Positions 1-7,883 are shown, numbered from the stretch's first letter. The stretch is DNA of 33,361 nucleotides from Pseudomonadota bacterium (GCA_022566895.1 JADFIA010000024.1:1-33361); one strand, 5' to 3'. The notes: a model not told the origin generated them from the sequence alone. Translations and numbers: made by a program.

Positions 1-424
1 CAAGAAAACATTGTTCATGCGATTGGTGGTGCATTTTTTCAAGTTGCTGAAAAGTCGGCTGCCTTTCACCTGAAAATTTCACCTTTGGACGCAGCGTAAC
101 TTTAGTCATCGAGATCCTGCCATCGGCGTCTTTTTCGATCCGGCCAACCGCATTATCTATGTACTCATCGACCCTAAATTTTCTGGTTGCCGCGATCGAC
201 AGGAAAAACAACATGTGACAGCTCGAAAGGGCGGCCACGAACGCTTCTTCCGGATCGACATTGGCTTCAACCGAATAAGGTAAAGGCACGACGTGAGGCG
301 AAGAGGAAGCAGGGATTCTTGCTCCACCGTCAAAACTCCATTCGTGACCACGACTATATTTATGGTCGATGTAATCTTCGTTGTCGCCGCGCAGCCAACT
401 TACTCTTGCTGTGTGTTCGGCCAT
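1..424 (-). CDS. OsmC family protein (partial, runs off left edge)
   Basis: The frame is open from an ATG at 422-424 to the window edge, giving 141 residues with the C-terminus missing. The visible protein matches the OsmC/Ohr fold family: the first reactive cysteine lies in a central SSCHM context and the second in HEQCF at the truncated end, with the VGRIEKDADG strand between them. Family members are thiol-dependent peroxidases that detoxify organic or hydrogen peroxide in the cytoplasm, and both redox cysteines are present here. The subtype (OsmC, Ohr or YhfA-like) cannot be settled without the C-terminus. A purine-rich stretch (AGGAGACGGGAATTGAA on the minus strand) precedes the start and could supply the ribosome site. 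The gene is divergent from the downstream permease, with a palindromic repeat in the shared intergenic region. Confidence 0.88.
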   Translation of the reverse strand, partial: MAEHTARVSWLRGDNEDYIDHKYSRGHEWSFDGGARIPASSSPHVVPLPYSVEANVDPEEAFVAALSSCHMLFFLSIAATRKFRVDEYIDNAVGRIEKDADGRISMTKVTLRPKVKFSGERQPTFQQLEKMHHQSHEQCFL

Positions 425-512
425 TTCAATTCCCGTCTCCTGAGGCGCCCTCGCCTGAACTCCAATATACGGACCGCCGGGTCGGTATAATACTCCTGTC
501 TGAATCCTTGAC

Positions 513-536
513 GTCCGCTTTTGGCTAAAAGCGGAC
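513..536 (+). repeat. Palindromic interspersed repeat, copy A
   Basis: This is a perfect hairpin: left arm GTCCGCTTTT, loop GGCT, right arm AAAAGCGGAC. It lies between the divergent OsmC and permease genes and is identical base for base to the copy at 3138-3161. Placing the loop as GGCT defines the plus orientation used for all copies. Confidence 0.9.
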
Positions 537-561
537 CTTAGGGACAAGTCCGGCCCGAGTT

Positions 562-590
562 TTGACAAGCGCTCCTCGGGACGGAATATT
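562..590 (+). promoter_or_regulatory. Predicted sigma-70 promoter for the FtsX-type permease
   Basis: A perfect -35 TTGACA (562-567) is followed after 17 bp by AATATT (585-590), a 4/6 match to the -10 consensus. This gives a start near 597 and a leader of about 64 nt to the ATG at 661. It lies just downstream of repeat copy A. Prediction only. Confidence 0.5.
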
Positions 591-660
591 TCTGTGCCAA
601 GGCGAAGGAATTCTGTCAGCTGGGGCGTAACAACTCTAGTGTAGCTGCAACGGGGGACCC

Positions 661-3108
661 ATGCTTCATAGAATTGTGAAATCGGTGGTGCGGCAATTTT
701 TCCGCCGACCGGCATTTTCCATCCTTAATCTTACAGGATTGGCGGCCGGTATCGCCGCTGGTGTTTTGATTTTCCTGTACGCGTTCCAGGAAATGAACGT
801 TGATGCCTGGGTGCCGGATCAGGACCACTTGTATCGCGTCGAAGGCAGATTCGTTCAAGCCCCGTCGGGTGGCTGGGTCACATTCACACCAACCCCATTG
901 AAAGCCGAATTGGCTACCCAGGTTTCCGAAGTCGAGCTGGCGGCCCGCCTGCTTTACCGCACACAGCCGGTTAAGCGCGGCCAACAGGTCAATTACGAGC
1001 AAGTCGCTATCGTAGACCCGGATTTTTTGAAACTCTTTCCGCTAATGCTGGTCGGCGGCAGGCCCGCAAGCCTTGCCGGCAACCCAAACGACATTCTAAT
1101 TTCCGAGACCATGGCCGCCAAATATTTCGGCACGGATAATGCTGTGGGCCAGACACTCACGCTCGATGGCAATTTGGACGTGACCGTCGCCGGCGTGATT
1201 CGCGACCTGCCCGCAGGCAGCGATTTTTCCCTTGATCTGGTAATGGCTTTAAGAGATGAACTCGTTTTCCGGCCGGACTCCTGGAATGTTCTGACGCTGC
1301 GTACCTATGTTCGTCTTGCCTCAGGGGCGGAGGCCCGGGAGGTCAACCAGAAGCTCACGACCATTGTGGAGTCGCGCCGGCCGTTCTTTGGCAATACACC
1401 CGACGAGATGCGAAGCCTGTTCCGACTGTTTCTGCAGCCTTTCGGTGACATCCATCTGGGCTCGACGGGCCGATCCGGCGCCAACGCTTCGGGCAATTAC
1501 GCTACAATTTACGGCTTCATCATTATTGCCGCCCTGGTTCTTGGCATATCCGCCTTTAACTATATGAGCCTGGCCACTGCACGTTCGCTGGAGCGTGAGA
1601 GGGAAATCTGCCTTCATAAGGTGGCCGGCGCCAGGCGCCACCAGATCGCGTGCATGGCCATTGGCGAGTCCGTAATCCAGACCGTCCTAGCGGCCGTCCT
1701 CGGTCTGATGGTTGCAATCGAAGTACTACCCTTTTTCAACACGCTCCTCGATCAGCAACTTTTGGCCAGTGATTTGTGGCAACCTGGGGTTCTAAGCCTA
1801 TTTTTGGCGGCGGCTCTATCACTTGGTGTTTTGGCGGGACTTTATCCAGCCGTCATCGTTGCCGGATTCAGACCGGCCCGCGTGCTGAGCGGAGGTCACT
1901 CGGATCGTCTGGGTTTGTCCCGGTTCCAGACCGGAATCGTTTTCATGCAATTCGCCGTCGCTATCGGCCTGATCGTTGGAACCGTTACAATTTTCCGTCA
2001 GGTCGACCTGATAAATACCACGGACTTGGGCTTCAATCGCGATGGGCTTGTGGTCATACGGGGCGTCAATCGGCAGGACACCGCAGCTGGTGCCGAAGCC
2101 TTCAGGGAGCGGGTCGGCACCTTGGCCGGAGTGCAATCGACCACTTTTTCCGAAATTGTGCCTATGGACAGCTCGACCTCCATGGAGGAATTTTTCTCCC
2201 ACAACGTGGCGCCTGAAGAGGCGCCAGCGATCCGCGTGATCGGCATCGACTGGGACTTCTTCCAGATCTACGGAAGCACGCTTGTAGCGGGCCGGCTGCC
2301 CAATCCGCTTCTGGCGAGTGATGAGACGCGGATTTATCCGAATATAGAGACCGGTGACGCAGCTCGAGCAGGGAACGTATTCCTGAATGAAACAGCCGTT
2401 CGGGGCCTGGGATTCGCTGAGCCGCAGAAGGCCGTCGGCGAGCAGATATTTTTAACCGTCGCGAATGGAATATCTCTTGCATTTACGGTCGCTGGTGTGG
2501 TGCGGGATGTTCATTTTCGATCCGTGAAAGCGGGACCGCAGGCCGTTGTTTTCTACCGGGACGGGTCACGACTTGAGAACCTGACGGTCCGCTTACAGTC
2601 CGGCATGGAGCAAGAAGTGTTGCCGGTGATCGCAGTGATATGGGCTGAAATGTTCCCCGAGACGCCACTTCGATATGACTTTCTTGAGGAACGAGTGGAC
2701 AACCTGTATCGAACCGAGAAACGCCAGCTACGTCTGTTCGGTATTTTTTCCGGGCTGGCGATTGCACTGTCGCTTTTCGGTCTGGCGGGGCTGGTTCTGA
2801 ATTCGATCGCTCGTCGCAATCGCGAGATAAGCATTCGAAAAATCCTAGGCGCTAGGCAGCTCGACGTCATCCGGCTGTTCACCTGGCAATATATGAGACC
2901 CGTGCTGATCGCTGCGATCCCGGGTTCGGCCGCAGCCTATTGGTTCTTGGCCGATTGGCTGGAACAATATGCGGTGCGCGTGGAGCTGGAACCGGCGCTG
3001 TTCCTGACCGCAGGGGGCTCGCTACTCCTATTGACCTTGTCTCTGGTGGCCGCGATCGTGATCCGGACGGCACGAAAACCGCCTGCCCTAGCGCTGCGTT
3101 ACGAATAA
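661..3108 (+). CDS. MacB/FtsX-type ABC transporter permease, 815 aa, without a local ATPase
   Basis: This inner-membrane protein has the duplicated MacB-like layout. An N-terminal membrane segment (about 18-41) leads into a periplasmic MacB core domain and an FtsX block of about four segments (roughly 283-445). A second periplasmic domain and a final three-segment FtsX block (about 695-805) follow. The typical post-helix motifs are present in both halves: NYMSLATARSLERERE near 298 and RNREISIRKILGA near 722. Such permeases work with a separate LolD/MacB-like ATPase to move lipoproteins, peptides or drugs across the envelope by mechanotransmission, but no ATPase gene lies nearby. The length of about 800 aa fits the MacB-like permeases common in Bacteroidetes, Acidobacteria and some Gammaproteobacteria. 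Codon usage looks less GC-rich than in the central genes, and identical repeats flank the gene, so horizontal acquisition is plausible. The ribosome site is a weak GGGGGA. Confidence 0.88.
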   Translation: MLHRIVKSVVRQFFRRPAFSILNLTGLAAGIAAGVLIFLYAFQEMNVDAWVPDQDHLYRVEGRFVQAPSGGWVTFTPTPLKAELATQVSEVELAARLLYRTQPVKRGQQVNYEQVAIVDPDFLKLFPLMLVGGRPASLAGNPNDILISETMAAKYFGTDNAVGQTLTLDGNLDVTVAGVIRDLPAGSDFSLDLVMALRDELVFRPDSWNVLTLRTYVRLASGAEAREVNQKLTTIVESRRPFFGNTPDEMRSLFRLFLQPFGDIHLGSTGRSGANASGNYATIYGFIIIAALVLGISAFNYMSLATARSLEREREICLHKVAGARRHQIACMAIGESVIQTVLAAVLGLMVAIEVLPFFNTLLDQQLLASDLWQPGVLSLFLAAALSLGVLAGLYPAVIVAGFRPARVLSGGHSDRLGLSRFQTGIVFMQFAVAIGLIVGTVTIFRQVDLINTTDLGFNRDGLVVIRGVNRQDTAAGAEAFRERVGTLAGVQSTTFSEIVPMDSSTSMEEFFSHNVAPEEAPAIRVIGIDWDFFQIYGSTLVAGRLPNPLLASDETRIYPNIETGDAARAGNVFLNETAVRGLGFAEPQKAVGEQIFLTVANGISLAFTVAGVVRDVHFRSVKAGPQAVVFYRDGSRLENLTVRLQSGMEQEVLPVIAVIWAEMFPETPLRYDFLEERVDNLYRTEKRQLRLFGIFSGLAIALSLFGLAGLVLNSIARRNREISIRKILGARQLDVIRLFTWQYMRPVLIAAIPGSAAAYWFLADWLEQYAVRVELEPALFLTAGGSLLLLTLSLVAAIVIRTARKPPALALRYE

Positions 3109-3137
3109 TAAAACGAAGCTCGGCAGCTTTAAAATGA

Positions 3138-3161
3138 GTCCGCTTTTGGCTAAAAGCGGAC
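3138..3161 (+). repeat. Palindromic interspersed repeat, copy B
   Basis: The 24 bp are identical to copy A: GTCCGCTTTT, GGCT, AAAAGCGGAC. The copy starts 29 bp after the permease stop codon, so the permease gene is bracketed by two identical copies in the same orientation. As RNA it would form a 10-bp stem and might stabilise or end the transcript, although no U-run follows it. Confidence 0.9.
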
Positions 3162-3212
3162 AATGACCATCGCTTAAAGTTGAAACTTTTCTGAAGTTGA
3201 TCCTTTAAACCC

Positions 3213-3320
3213 TCACGGCCTTTCCGCCCCGGTAAATTCCTCGGACGTAAGGAAGGCGTAGAGGGCCTCGACCTCGGCCTCGTTGAATCGAGTTTCCGGC
3301 CATATGGCGCTTATCGTAAA
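3213..3320 (-). pseudogene. Possible C-terminal remnant of a cytochrome c-like protein
   Basis: Read on the minus strand, this stretch encodes about 35 residues ending in a TGA at 3213-3215. They include WPETRFNEAEVEALYAFLTS, which looks like the final helix of class I cytochrome c domains (pattern: acidic start, then EVxALxAFL). No heme-binding CXXCH and no start codon are present, because repeat copy C begins at 3323, just upstream. The frame stays open through the repeat and then stops at 3366-3368. The likeliest reading is a broken gene end left beside repeat insertions, but a chance frame cannot be excluded. Confidence 0.3.
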
Positions 3321-3322
3321 AG

Positions 3323-3346
3323 GTCCGCTATTGGCTAATAGCGGAC
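3323..3346 (+). repeat. Palindromic interspersed repeat, copy C (compensatory variant)
   Basis: The arms are GTCCGCTATT and AATAGCGGAC around loop GGCT. Relative to copies A and B, one base of the left arm and its partner in the right arm have both changed, so all ten stem pairs are kept. This paired change is direct evidence that the hairpin, not just the sequence, is maintained or was copied as a palindrome. Confidence 0.9.
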
Positions 3347-3406
3347 TCCTTTGACACCCATTGTTTTAAAGCCTGGGGTTTTCCAAACCGTGGCCTGGGC
3401 CTGGAG

Positions 3407-4699
3407 TTAGGCCGCCCGGCGTGGGCCGCCCCGCCCGTGCCACCGCGGATTATTGCGCCGACGGCCTTGTCCTGCTCTTTGCCCATGGCCGCGTCCATGG
3501 CGCTGTCCCTGAGGTCGTCGCTGCGGGCCGCGCCTGGCGATTTCCGGATCGTTGGCGATCTCGGGCGAATGATAGGGATGATCTTCGATCACCGTGACGC
3601 TCTGGCGAATGGTCCGCTCGATATCATGCAGATTGCCGCGTTCGCCGTGGTCACAAAATGAGATGGCGATGCCGCCGGCCCCGGCCCTTGCAGTGCGTCC
3701 AATGCGGTGCACATAGCTTTCGGGATCGTCGGGCAGTTCGAAGTTGATGACGTGGGTCACGCCCTCTACATCGATGCCCCGGGCCGCGATATCTGTCGCC
3801 ACCAGGGCCCGGATGTGCCCGTTACGGAAGCTCCGAAGGGCCCGTTGGCGGGCGTTCTGAGCCTTGTTGCCGTGGATGGCGTCTGATCGGATGCCGCTTT
3901 GGGCCAGGAATTTTGCGACGCGGTCGGCGCCGTGTTTGGTGCGCGTGAAAATGAGCACCCGCGAATAGGACCTGTCGCCCAGCATTTCGGTGATAAGCGC
4001 CCGCTTCTTGTCTTTGGGTACGAACAGCACCCGCTGTTCGACCTTCTCGACGGTGGTTGACGAGGGATTGACCTCGGCCCGCGCCGGTCGGGTCAAAAGA
4101 CCGTCGGCCAGGCCTTGCACGGATTTGGGCATGGTCGCCGAAAACAGCACCGTCTGGCGTTGATCCGGCAATTCAGCGGTGATCTTTTTGACATCGCGAC
4201 TGAAGCCCATATCGAGCATGCGATCGGCTTCATCGAGGATGAAAACCTCGACCGCACTCAGGCGCAGGTGACCGCGGTTCATCAAATCCAGGAGCCGGCC
4301 CGGGGTGGCCACGAGAACGTGGACGCCGTTGGCCAGAGCTTTGATCTGGGGACGGCTCGAGATGCCGCCGAAGACCACAGCGGTGCGCAATTGCGTATGG
4401 CGGCCATAAGTCCTGAGGCTGTCGCCAATCTGGCCCGCTAGTTCGCGGGTCGGTGCCAAAATCAGGGCCTGCGGCTTGTAGCGATAGGCCGGGCCGGCTT
4501 TTTTCGCCAGTCGGTGCAATAGCGGCAGGGCGAAAGCGGCGGTCTTGCCGGTGCCGGTCTGGGCGATGCCCAGAAGGTCGCGCCCTTCCAGAAGGGGCGG
4601 GATCGCCCGGGCCTGGATCGGGGTTGGTGTCGTGTAGCCTTCGGCCAAGACGGCGCGGAGGATGGGTTGGGCCAAATTAAGGTCCGTAAAATCAGTCAT
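3407..4699 (-). CDS. rhlE: DEAD-box ATP-dependent RNA helicase, RhlE-like
   Basis: The 430-residue protein has the complete DEAD-box motif set. It has the Q motif (F4 and TPTPIQ ending at 29), Walker A AQTGTGKT (46-53), APTRELA, ATPGR, DEAD (156-159), SAT near 190, and in the second RecA domain [10 protein letters not shown] and [11 protein letters not shown] basic Arg/Gly/Gln-rich tail of about 45 residues (from about 385) is typical of RhlE proteins and probably binds RNA without sequence specificity. Members unwind short RNA duplexes in ribosome assembly and mRNA decay, often in the cold. The start at 4699 matches the family N-terminus (TDFTDLNL), although the preceding Shine-Dalgarno site is weak. 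The leader carries inverted repeats that could regulate it. Convergent with the permease, divergent from the glutathione transferase gene. Confidence 0.93.
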   Translation of the reverse strand: MTDFTDLNLAQPILRAVLAEGYTTPTPIQARAIPPLLEGRDLLGIAQTGTGKTAAFALPLLHRLAKKAGPAYRYKPQALILAPTRELAGQIGDSLRTYGRHTQLRTAVVFGGISSRPQIKALANGVHVLVATPGRLLDLMNRGHLRLSAVEVFILDEADRMLDMGFSRDVKKITAELPDQRQTVLFSATMPKSVQGLADGLLTRPARAEVNPSSTTVEKVEQRVLFVPKDKKRALITEMLGDRSYSRVLIFTRTKHGADRVAKFLAQSGIRSDAIHGNKAQNARQRALRSFRNGHIRALVATDIAARGIDVEGVTHVINFELPDDPESYVHRIGRTARAGAGGIAISFCDHGERGNLHDIERTIRQSVTVIEDHPYHSPEIANDPEIARRGPQRRPQGQRHGRGHGQRAGQGRRRNNPRWHGRGGPRRAA

Positions 4700-4759
4700 A
4701 ATTTCTAGGTCTTTCTGTTTAAATTCAATAGCTCACTCTGCCCCGACATCGGGACATCA

Positions 4760-4817
4760 AGCGTGCAAGCACGCTGCAAACGTTGTCGACAGGGCTTGCC
4801 AATGGCAAAGTCCTGTC
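4760..4817 (-). promoter_or_regulatory. Inverted repeats in the predicted rhlE leader
   Basis: The first element is AGCGTGC, two bases AA, then GCACGCT (4760-4775). The second pairs GACAGG (4788-4793) with CCTGTC (4812-4817) and encloses a smaller palindrome, TTGCCA and TGGCAA around one A (4796-4808). They lie 60-120 bp upstream of the rhlE start. They could be leader hairpins that respond to temperature or to helicase level, or operator sites; the sequence alone does not decide. Confidence 0.35.
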
Positions 4818-4977
4818 TATCGAAACGCCCACATATGTCGGGATAAAACCTGGCCAGTCCCAAACGTTTTCGGGCTGGCGATCGAACTTCGACCTTAAAG
4901 GGAGTGTCGCTGTGGGTGCATAGGCCCGACCAGCGCCTGAAAGTCAAGGCAATTCGTTGCCCTCTTGGTCCGAGAGA

Positions 4978-5001
4978 GTCCGCTTATGGCCAAAGGCGGC
5001 C
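4978..5001 (+). repeat. Palindromic interspersed repeat, copy D (diverged)
   Basis: The arms are GTCCGCTTAT and AAAGGCGGCC around loop GGCC, positioned between divergent genes. The outer CCGC/GCGG core is retained but several stem pairs are lost, so this is a decayed copy in the same orientation as A-C. Confidence 0.75.
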
Positions 5002-5079
5002 TCATTCGCAGCCCAGCAACCTCGCTTCTTCCCCCAACCTCCGTACGTTTCTGATCGAGGGCCATCGCGATCCCGGGTA

Positions 5080-5109
5080 TTCACAAGAACGGACGGCCGG
5101 TGCTAGTCT
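5080..5109 (+). promoter_or_regulatory. Candidate promoter giving a leaderless transferase mRNA
   Basis: TTCACA (5080-5085, 5/6 match to -35) is followed after 18 bp by TAGTCT (5104-5109) within TGCTAGTCT, a plausible alphaproteobacterial -10 with an upstream TG. Transcription would start at about 5116, which is the A of the ATG, and no Shine-Dalgarno site precedes that ATG. Confidence 0.35.
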
Positions 5110-5115
5110 CGAGCC

Positions 5116-5808
5116 ATGGGGCAGATCACGGTCCATCATTTGAACAATTCGCGCTCGCAGCGCGTCTTGTGGCTGCTCGAAGAGCTGGGGCTGGATTACC
5201 ACATCACCCATTACCAGCGCGACAGCGAGACCATGCTGGCGCCGCCGGCGCTGCGCCGGATTCACCCCCTGGGCAAGGCCCCGGTGATTACCGATGACGG
5301 GATCACCCTGGCCGAGACCGGGGCGATCGTCGAATATCTGGTCGAGACCTACGGCGGCGCTGAAGCTGCGACAAGGCTGGCCCCGGCGCCCGGCACCCCC
5401 GAGCGGCTGCGTTATACCTACTGGCTGCATTACGCCGAGGGCTCGGCGATGCCGCCCTTGCTGCTGAAACTGATCTTCGACCGCATCGAGGCCGGCGGCG
5501 CCATGCCCTTTTTCGTGAAGCCGATCGCCAGGGCCATCGCCGGCAAGGTGAAAAGCGGTTTCATCGGCCCGCAGATCACCCTGCATCTGGATTATCTGGA
5601 GGCGGAACTCGAACCGCGCTCCTGGTTCGCGGGGCCCGATTTTAGCGCGGCCGATATCCAGATGAGCTTTCCGCTCGAAGCGGCGGTGGCCCGCGGCGGC
5701 CTCGACGGCAGCCGGCCGCGGCTGATCGATTTTCTGGCCCGCATTCACGCCCGCCCGGCCTACAAGCGCGCCCTCGAGCGGGGCGGCAGCTATAGCTTGG
5801 GGACGTAG
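5116..5808 (+). CDS. Glutathione S-transferase family protein, 230 aa
   Basis: The length and two-domain layout fit a cytosolic glutathione transferase. The N-terminal thioredoxin-like half has a serine-rich first loop (NNSRSQRVLWLLEELG, 8-23) that would supply the catalytic Ser. The cis-proline segment GKAPVITDD and the gamma-glutamyl-binding motif LAETGAIVEYL follow in the first 80 residues or so. The C-terminal helical half contains the N-capping-like ADIQMSFPLE segment. Members conjugate glutathione to electrophiles or reduce peroxides and disulfides in the cytoplasm; the substrate is unknown here. The start is supported by the motif spacing, because no good ribosome site exists and the promoter may produce a leaderless mRNA. 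It is transcribed alone and convergent with the ABC exporter. Confidence 0.9.
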   Translation: MGQITVHHLNNSRSQRVLWLLEELGLDYHITHYQRDSETMLAPPALRRIHPLGKAPVITDDGITLAETGAIVEYLVETYGGAEAATRLAPAPGTPERLRYTYWLHYAEGSAMPPLLLKLIFDRIEAGGAMPFFVKPIARAIAGKVKSGFIGPQITLHLDYLEAELEPRSWFAGPDFSAADIQMSFPLEAAVARGGLDGSRPRLIDFLARIHARPAYKRALERGGSYSLGT

Positions 5809-5850
5809 GACTAGCGCCTTGGTGTGCACACCCGGTGCGGCCTGAGCCGC

Positions 5851-5898
5851 TTATTCCACCTCGCTCAGCGGCCCGTAGGCGCCGGGCCGGCGGACTGG
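5851..5898 (-). pseudogene. Duplicated 3' end of a nitrilase-family gene
   Basis: On the minus strand this encodes RRPGAYGPLSEVE followed by TAA (5851-5853). The intact nitrilase-family gene at 7884-8750 ends in RRPASYGPLTEVE and TAA, and the DNA of the two ends matches with few differences over about 45 bp, starting at the shared CTTATTCCAC. Nothing upstream of the segment resembles the rest of the enzyme, because the ABC exporter stop lies at 5944. It is best read as the leftover of a second nitrilase copy, with the exporter now occupying the place of its body. Confidence 0.6.
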
Positions 5899-5943
5899 CC
5901 TCAGGTTTTGGCGATAGGTGCCTGTAAGGCTATGCCTCTCCAA

Positions 5944-7773
5944 TCATTGGTAGCCCCTGGCTTGAAGCTCGAAGAGGTGGGCGTATTGTCCGTTCATGGC
6001 CAGCAAGCTCTTGTGGGTCCCTTGTTCGAGGATTTCGCCTTGGTGGATGACAATGATCTGATCGGCGGCGCGCACGGTTGAGAAACGATGCGAGATCAGA
6101 ATCGTCATCTTGTTATGGCTCTCGGATCGAAAATGATCGAATACCGCCGCCTCCGATGCGGCGTCCATGGTCGCCGTCGGTTCATCCAGCACCAGTATGT
6201 CCGCATCGCTGCGCATGAAGGCCCGCGACAGGGCAATTTTCTGCCATTGTCCCCCGGACAGCTCGCGACCGCCTTTGAACCAGCGACCAAGCTGCGTTTG
6301 GTAGCCCTCGGGCATGTCCTCGATGAACGGCGCGGCCATCCCTTTCTTGGCCGCCTTGGCCCAACGCTCGGCATCGTCGATATAGCGGACATCCCCGGCC
6401 CCGATGTTTTCGCCGACCGAGAACTGGTAACGGCCAAAGTCCTGAAAGATCACCCCAATGCGCTGGCGCAAGGCTTCGACATCCCAGTTCTGCAAGTCCA
6501 GCCCGTCGAGGATGATGTGGCCCTCGGTTGGCTCGTAAAGCCGGGTCAGCAGCTTGATCAGCGTCGTCTTGCCCGATCCGTTTTCACCGACCAGGGCCAG
6601 ACTCTGGCCGGGACGAATTTGCAGGCTGACGTTATTCAGCGCCTTGCCGTTCGAGCCGGGGTAGGTGAACGAGACGTTTTTAAACTGGATGCCAAGCCGC
6701 GGGTCGGGTCCGTGTTTTGCATGGCCTTGGCGGGCCGGCACCGGTTGTTCGAGATAGTCGTACAAATTAGACAAATAGAGATTGTCCTCGTACATGCCGC
6801 TGATCGCCGACAGACTTGCGGCAACGGCTGCTTGTCCTTGCCTGAACAGGACCAGATACATGGTCATCGCGCCGAGTGTAATCTGGCCATTGATCGTGGT
6901 GATTACGATCCACGCATAGGCGCCGTAAAAAGCCGCCGTCGATAACAGTCCAAGCGCAAAGCCCCAACTGTCACGGCGCAGGGTCAGGCGGCGGTCCTCC
7001 ACGAAAAGCTTGTTGAAAATATCGCGGTACCGCTGCAGCAATCGTGGGCCGAGTTGGAAAAGCTTGACTTCCTTGACCCCGTCCTCCCGGGCGATGACGG
7101 TTTCCAGGTACATCTGCATACGGGTCTCCGGAGAGCGCCAACGAAACAGTTTGAAAGCATCACCGGAGAATTTTGCTTCGGCAAAAAACGAAGGCAGACC
7201 AGCGCCGATCAGGATGACCACGGCCCAGGGGGAAAACGCAAACAACAACACCGCATAGCTGATCAGGGAAATTGCATTTTGGACCAGCCCGAAAGTGCGA
7301 TTCACCAGGCTGAGCGGGCGCATCGAAGCCTCGCGCCTGGCTTGTGTCAGCTTGTCGTAAAACTCCGAATCTTCGAAATTCGCCAGCTGTAATGTCAACG
7401 CCTTCTCCAGGATCATGACATTGACCCGTTGACCGAGAAGGGCGCGCAGCAACGATTGGCTGACCGATAGTCCGCGCTGACTGGCGGCCACCAGGATGAC
7501 GACAAAGGCTTCCAACAAAATCAGCCACAGCACATAAAGTGTGTCGGGTGAGGTCGAGGTCATGGCCGCCACCACGCCGTCGACAATCAATTGTCCGATG
7601 TAGGCGATCACGGCCGGCAGAACCCCGGCGACCAGGGTTAGAAGGGCCAGCGTAATGGTCAGCGGCCGGCTGGTTGTCCACACCAGATCCATGGCCCGGC
7701 TAGCGTATCCAAACACTCCATGGACACGGCTTAGGAAGCCGACCGAAGGCTCTTGCTGGTCAGCCATGAGCAT
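5944..7773 (-). CDS. ABC exporter half-transporter (fused permease and ATPase), 609 aa
   Basis: An N-terminal membrane domain with about six segments (starting near 37-60) is fused to a nucleotide-binding domain. The ATPase has Walker A GENGSGKT (396-403), Q-loop FQD (443-445), signature LSGGQ (505-509), Walker B DILVLDE (525-531) and the switch His (562), so it should be active. Type IV half-exporters dimerise and extrude lipids, drugs or peptides. There is no N-terminal C39 peptidase, so it is not a leader-cleaving bacteriocin exporter. The substrate cannot be inferred. Translation could begin at 7773 or at the second Met (7767), which has an AGAG at better spacing. The gene follows the nitrilase gene by 110 bp, which contains a possible 26-codon frame overlapping its start, and a nitrilase 3' remnant lies beyond its stop. 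Confidence 0.92.
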   Translation of the reverse strand: MLMADQQEPSVGFLSRVHGVFGYASRAMDLVWTTSRPLTITLALLTLVAGVLPAVIAYIGQLIVDGVVAAMTSTSPDTLYVLWLILLEAFVVILVAASQRGLSVSQSLLRALLGQRVNVMILEKALTLQLANFEDSEFYDKLTQARREASMRPLSLVNRTFGLVQNAISLISYAVLLFAFSPWAVVILIGAGLPSFFAEAKFSGDAFKLFRWRSPETRMQMYLETVIAREDGVKEVKLFQLGPRLLQRYRDIFNKLFVEDRRLTLRRDSWGFALGLLSTAAFYGAYAWIVITTINGQITLGAMTMYLVLFRQGQAAVAASLSAISGMYEDNLYLSNLYDYLEQPVPARQGHAKHGPDPRLGIQFKNVSFTYPGSNGKALNNVSLQIRPGQSLALVGENGSGKTTLIKLLTRLYEPTEGHIILDGLDLQNWDVEALRQRIGVIFQDFGRYQFSVGENIGAGDVRYIDDAERWAKAAKKGMAAPFIEDMPEGYQTQLGRWFKGGRELSGGQWQKIALSRAFMRSDADILVLDEPTATMDAASEAAVFDHFRSESHNKMTILISHRFSTVRAADQIIVIHQGEILEQGTHKSLLAMNGQYAHLFELQARGYQ

Positions 7774-7840
7774 CTCTGGTGGGGTCGGTAATCCTGGCCT
7801 GGCTCACGGTCACACCGTCTTCGATGCTTGGTTCCAACAT
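7760..7840 (-). CDS. Possible 26-residue leader ORF overlapping the exporter start
   Basis: An ATG at 7840 is preceded by GGGAG at 8-nt spacing and opens a frame that ends in TGA at 7760-7762, inside the exporter start region. The product would be about MLEPSIEDGVTVSQ followed by a polar tail ending in HG. It could be a translational-coupling leader or, more speculatively, a small exported peptide. It has no recognisable family and could be chance. Confidence 0.2.
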   Translation of the reverse strand: MLEPSIEDGVTVSQARITDPTRDAHG

Positions 7841-7883
7841 ATTGATGACTCCCGCTCCGCTGCGGCCGCTGGGGTTGATCTTC

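Larger units (their letters stand above)
3109..3406. other. Convergent intergenic region holding two repeats and a gene remnant
   Basis: This region separates the 3' ends of the permease and the helicase. It contains a weak hairpin (AAGCT, loop CGGC, AGCTT at 3116-3129) just after the permease stop, repeat copies B and C, and between the repeats a short minus-strand reading frame that resembles a cytochrome c C-terminus. No convincing intact gene is present. Confidence 0.7.
4700..5115. other. Divergent intergenic region between rhlE and the glutathione transferase gene
   Basis: This 416-bp region has no convincing gene. It holds the putative rhlE leader with two inverted repeats (4760-4775 and 4788-4817), repeat copy D (4978-5001), and a candidate promoter next to the transferase start. 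The sequence near the rhlE start is A/T-rich compared with the surroundings. Confidence 0.7.

Noticed and set aside
3116-3129. Hairpin AAGCT, CGGC, AGCTT after the permease as an intrinsic terminator
   Set aside because: The stem is only five pairs and the following sequence is A-rich rather than a U-run.
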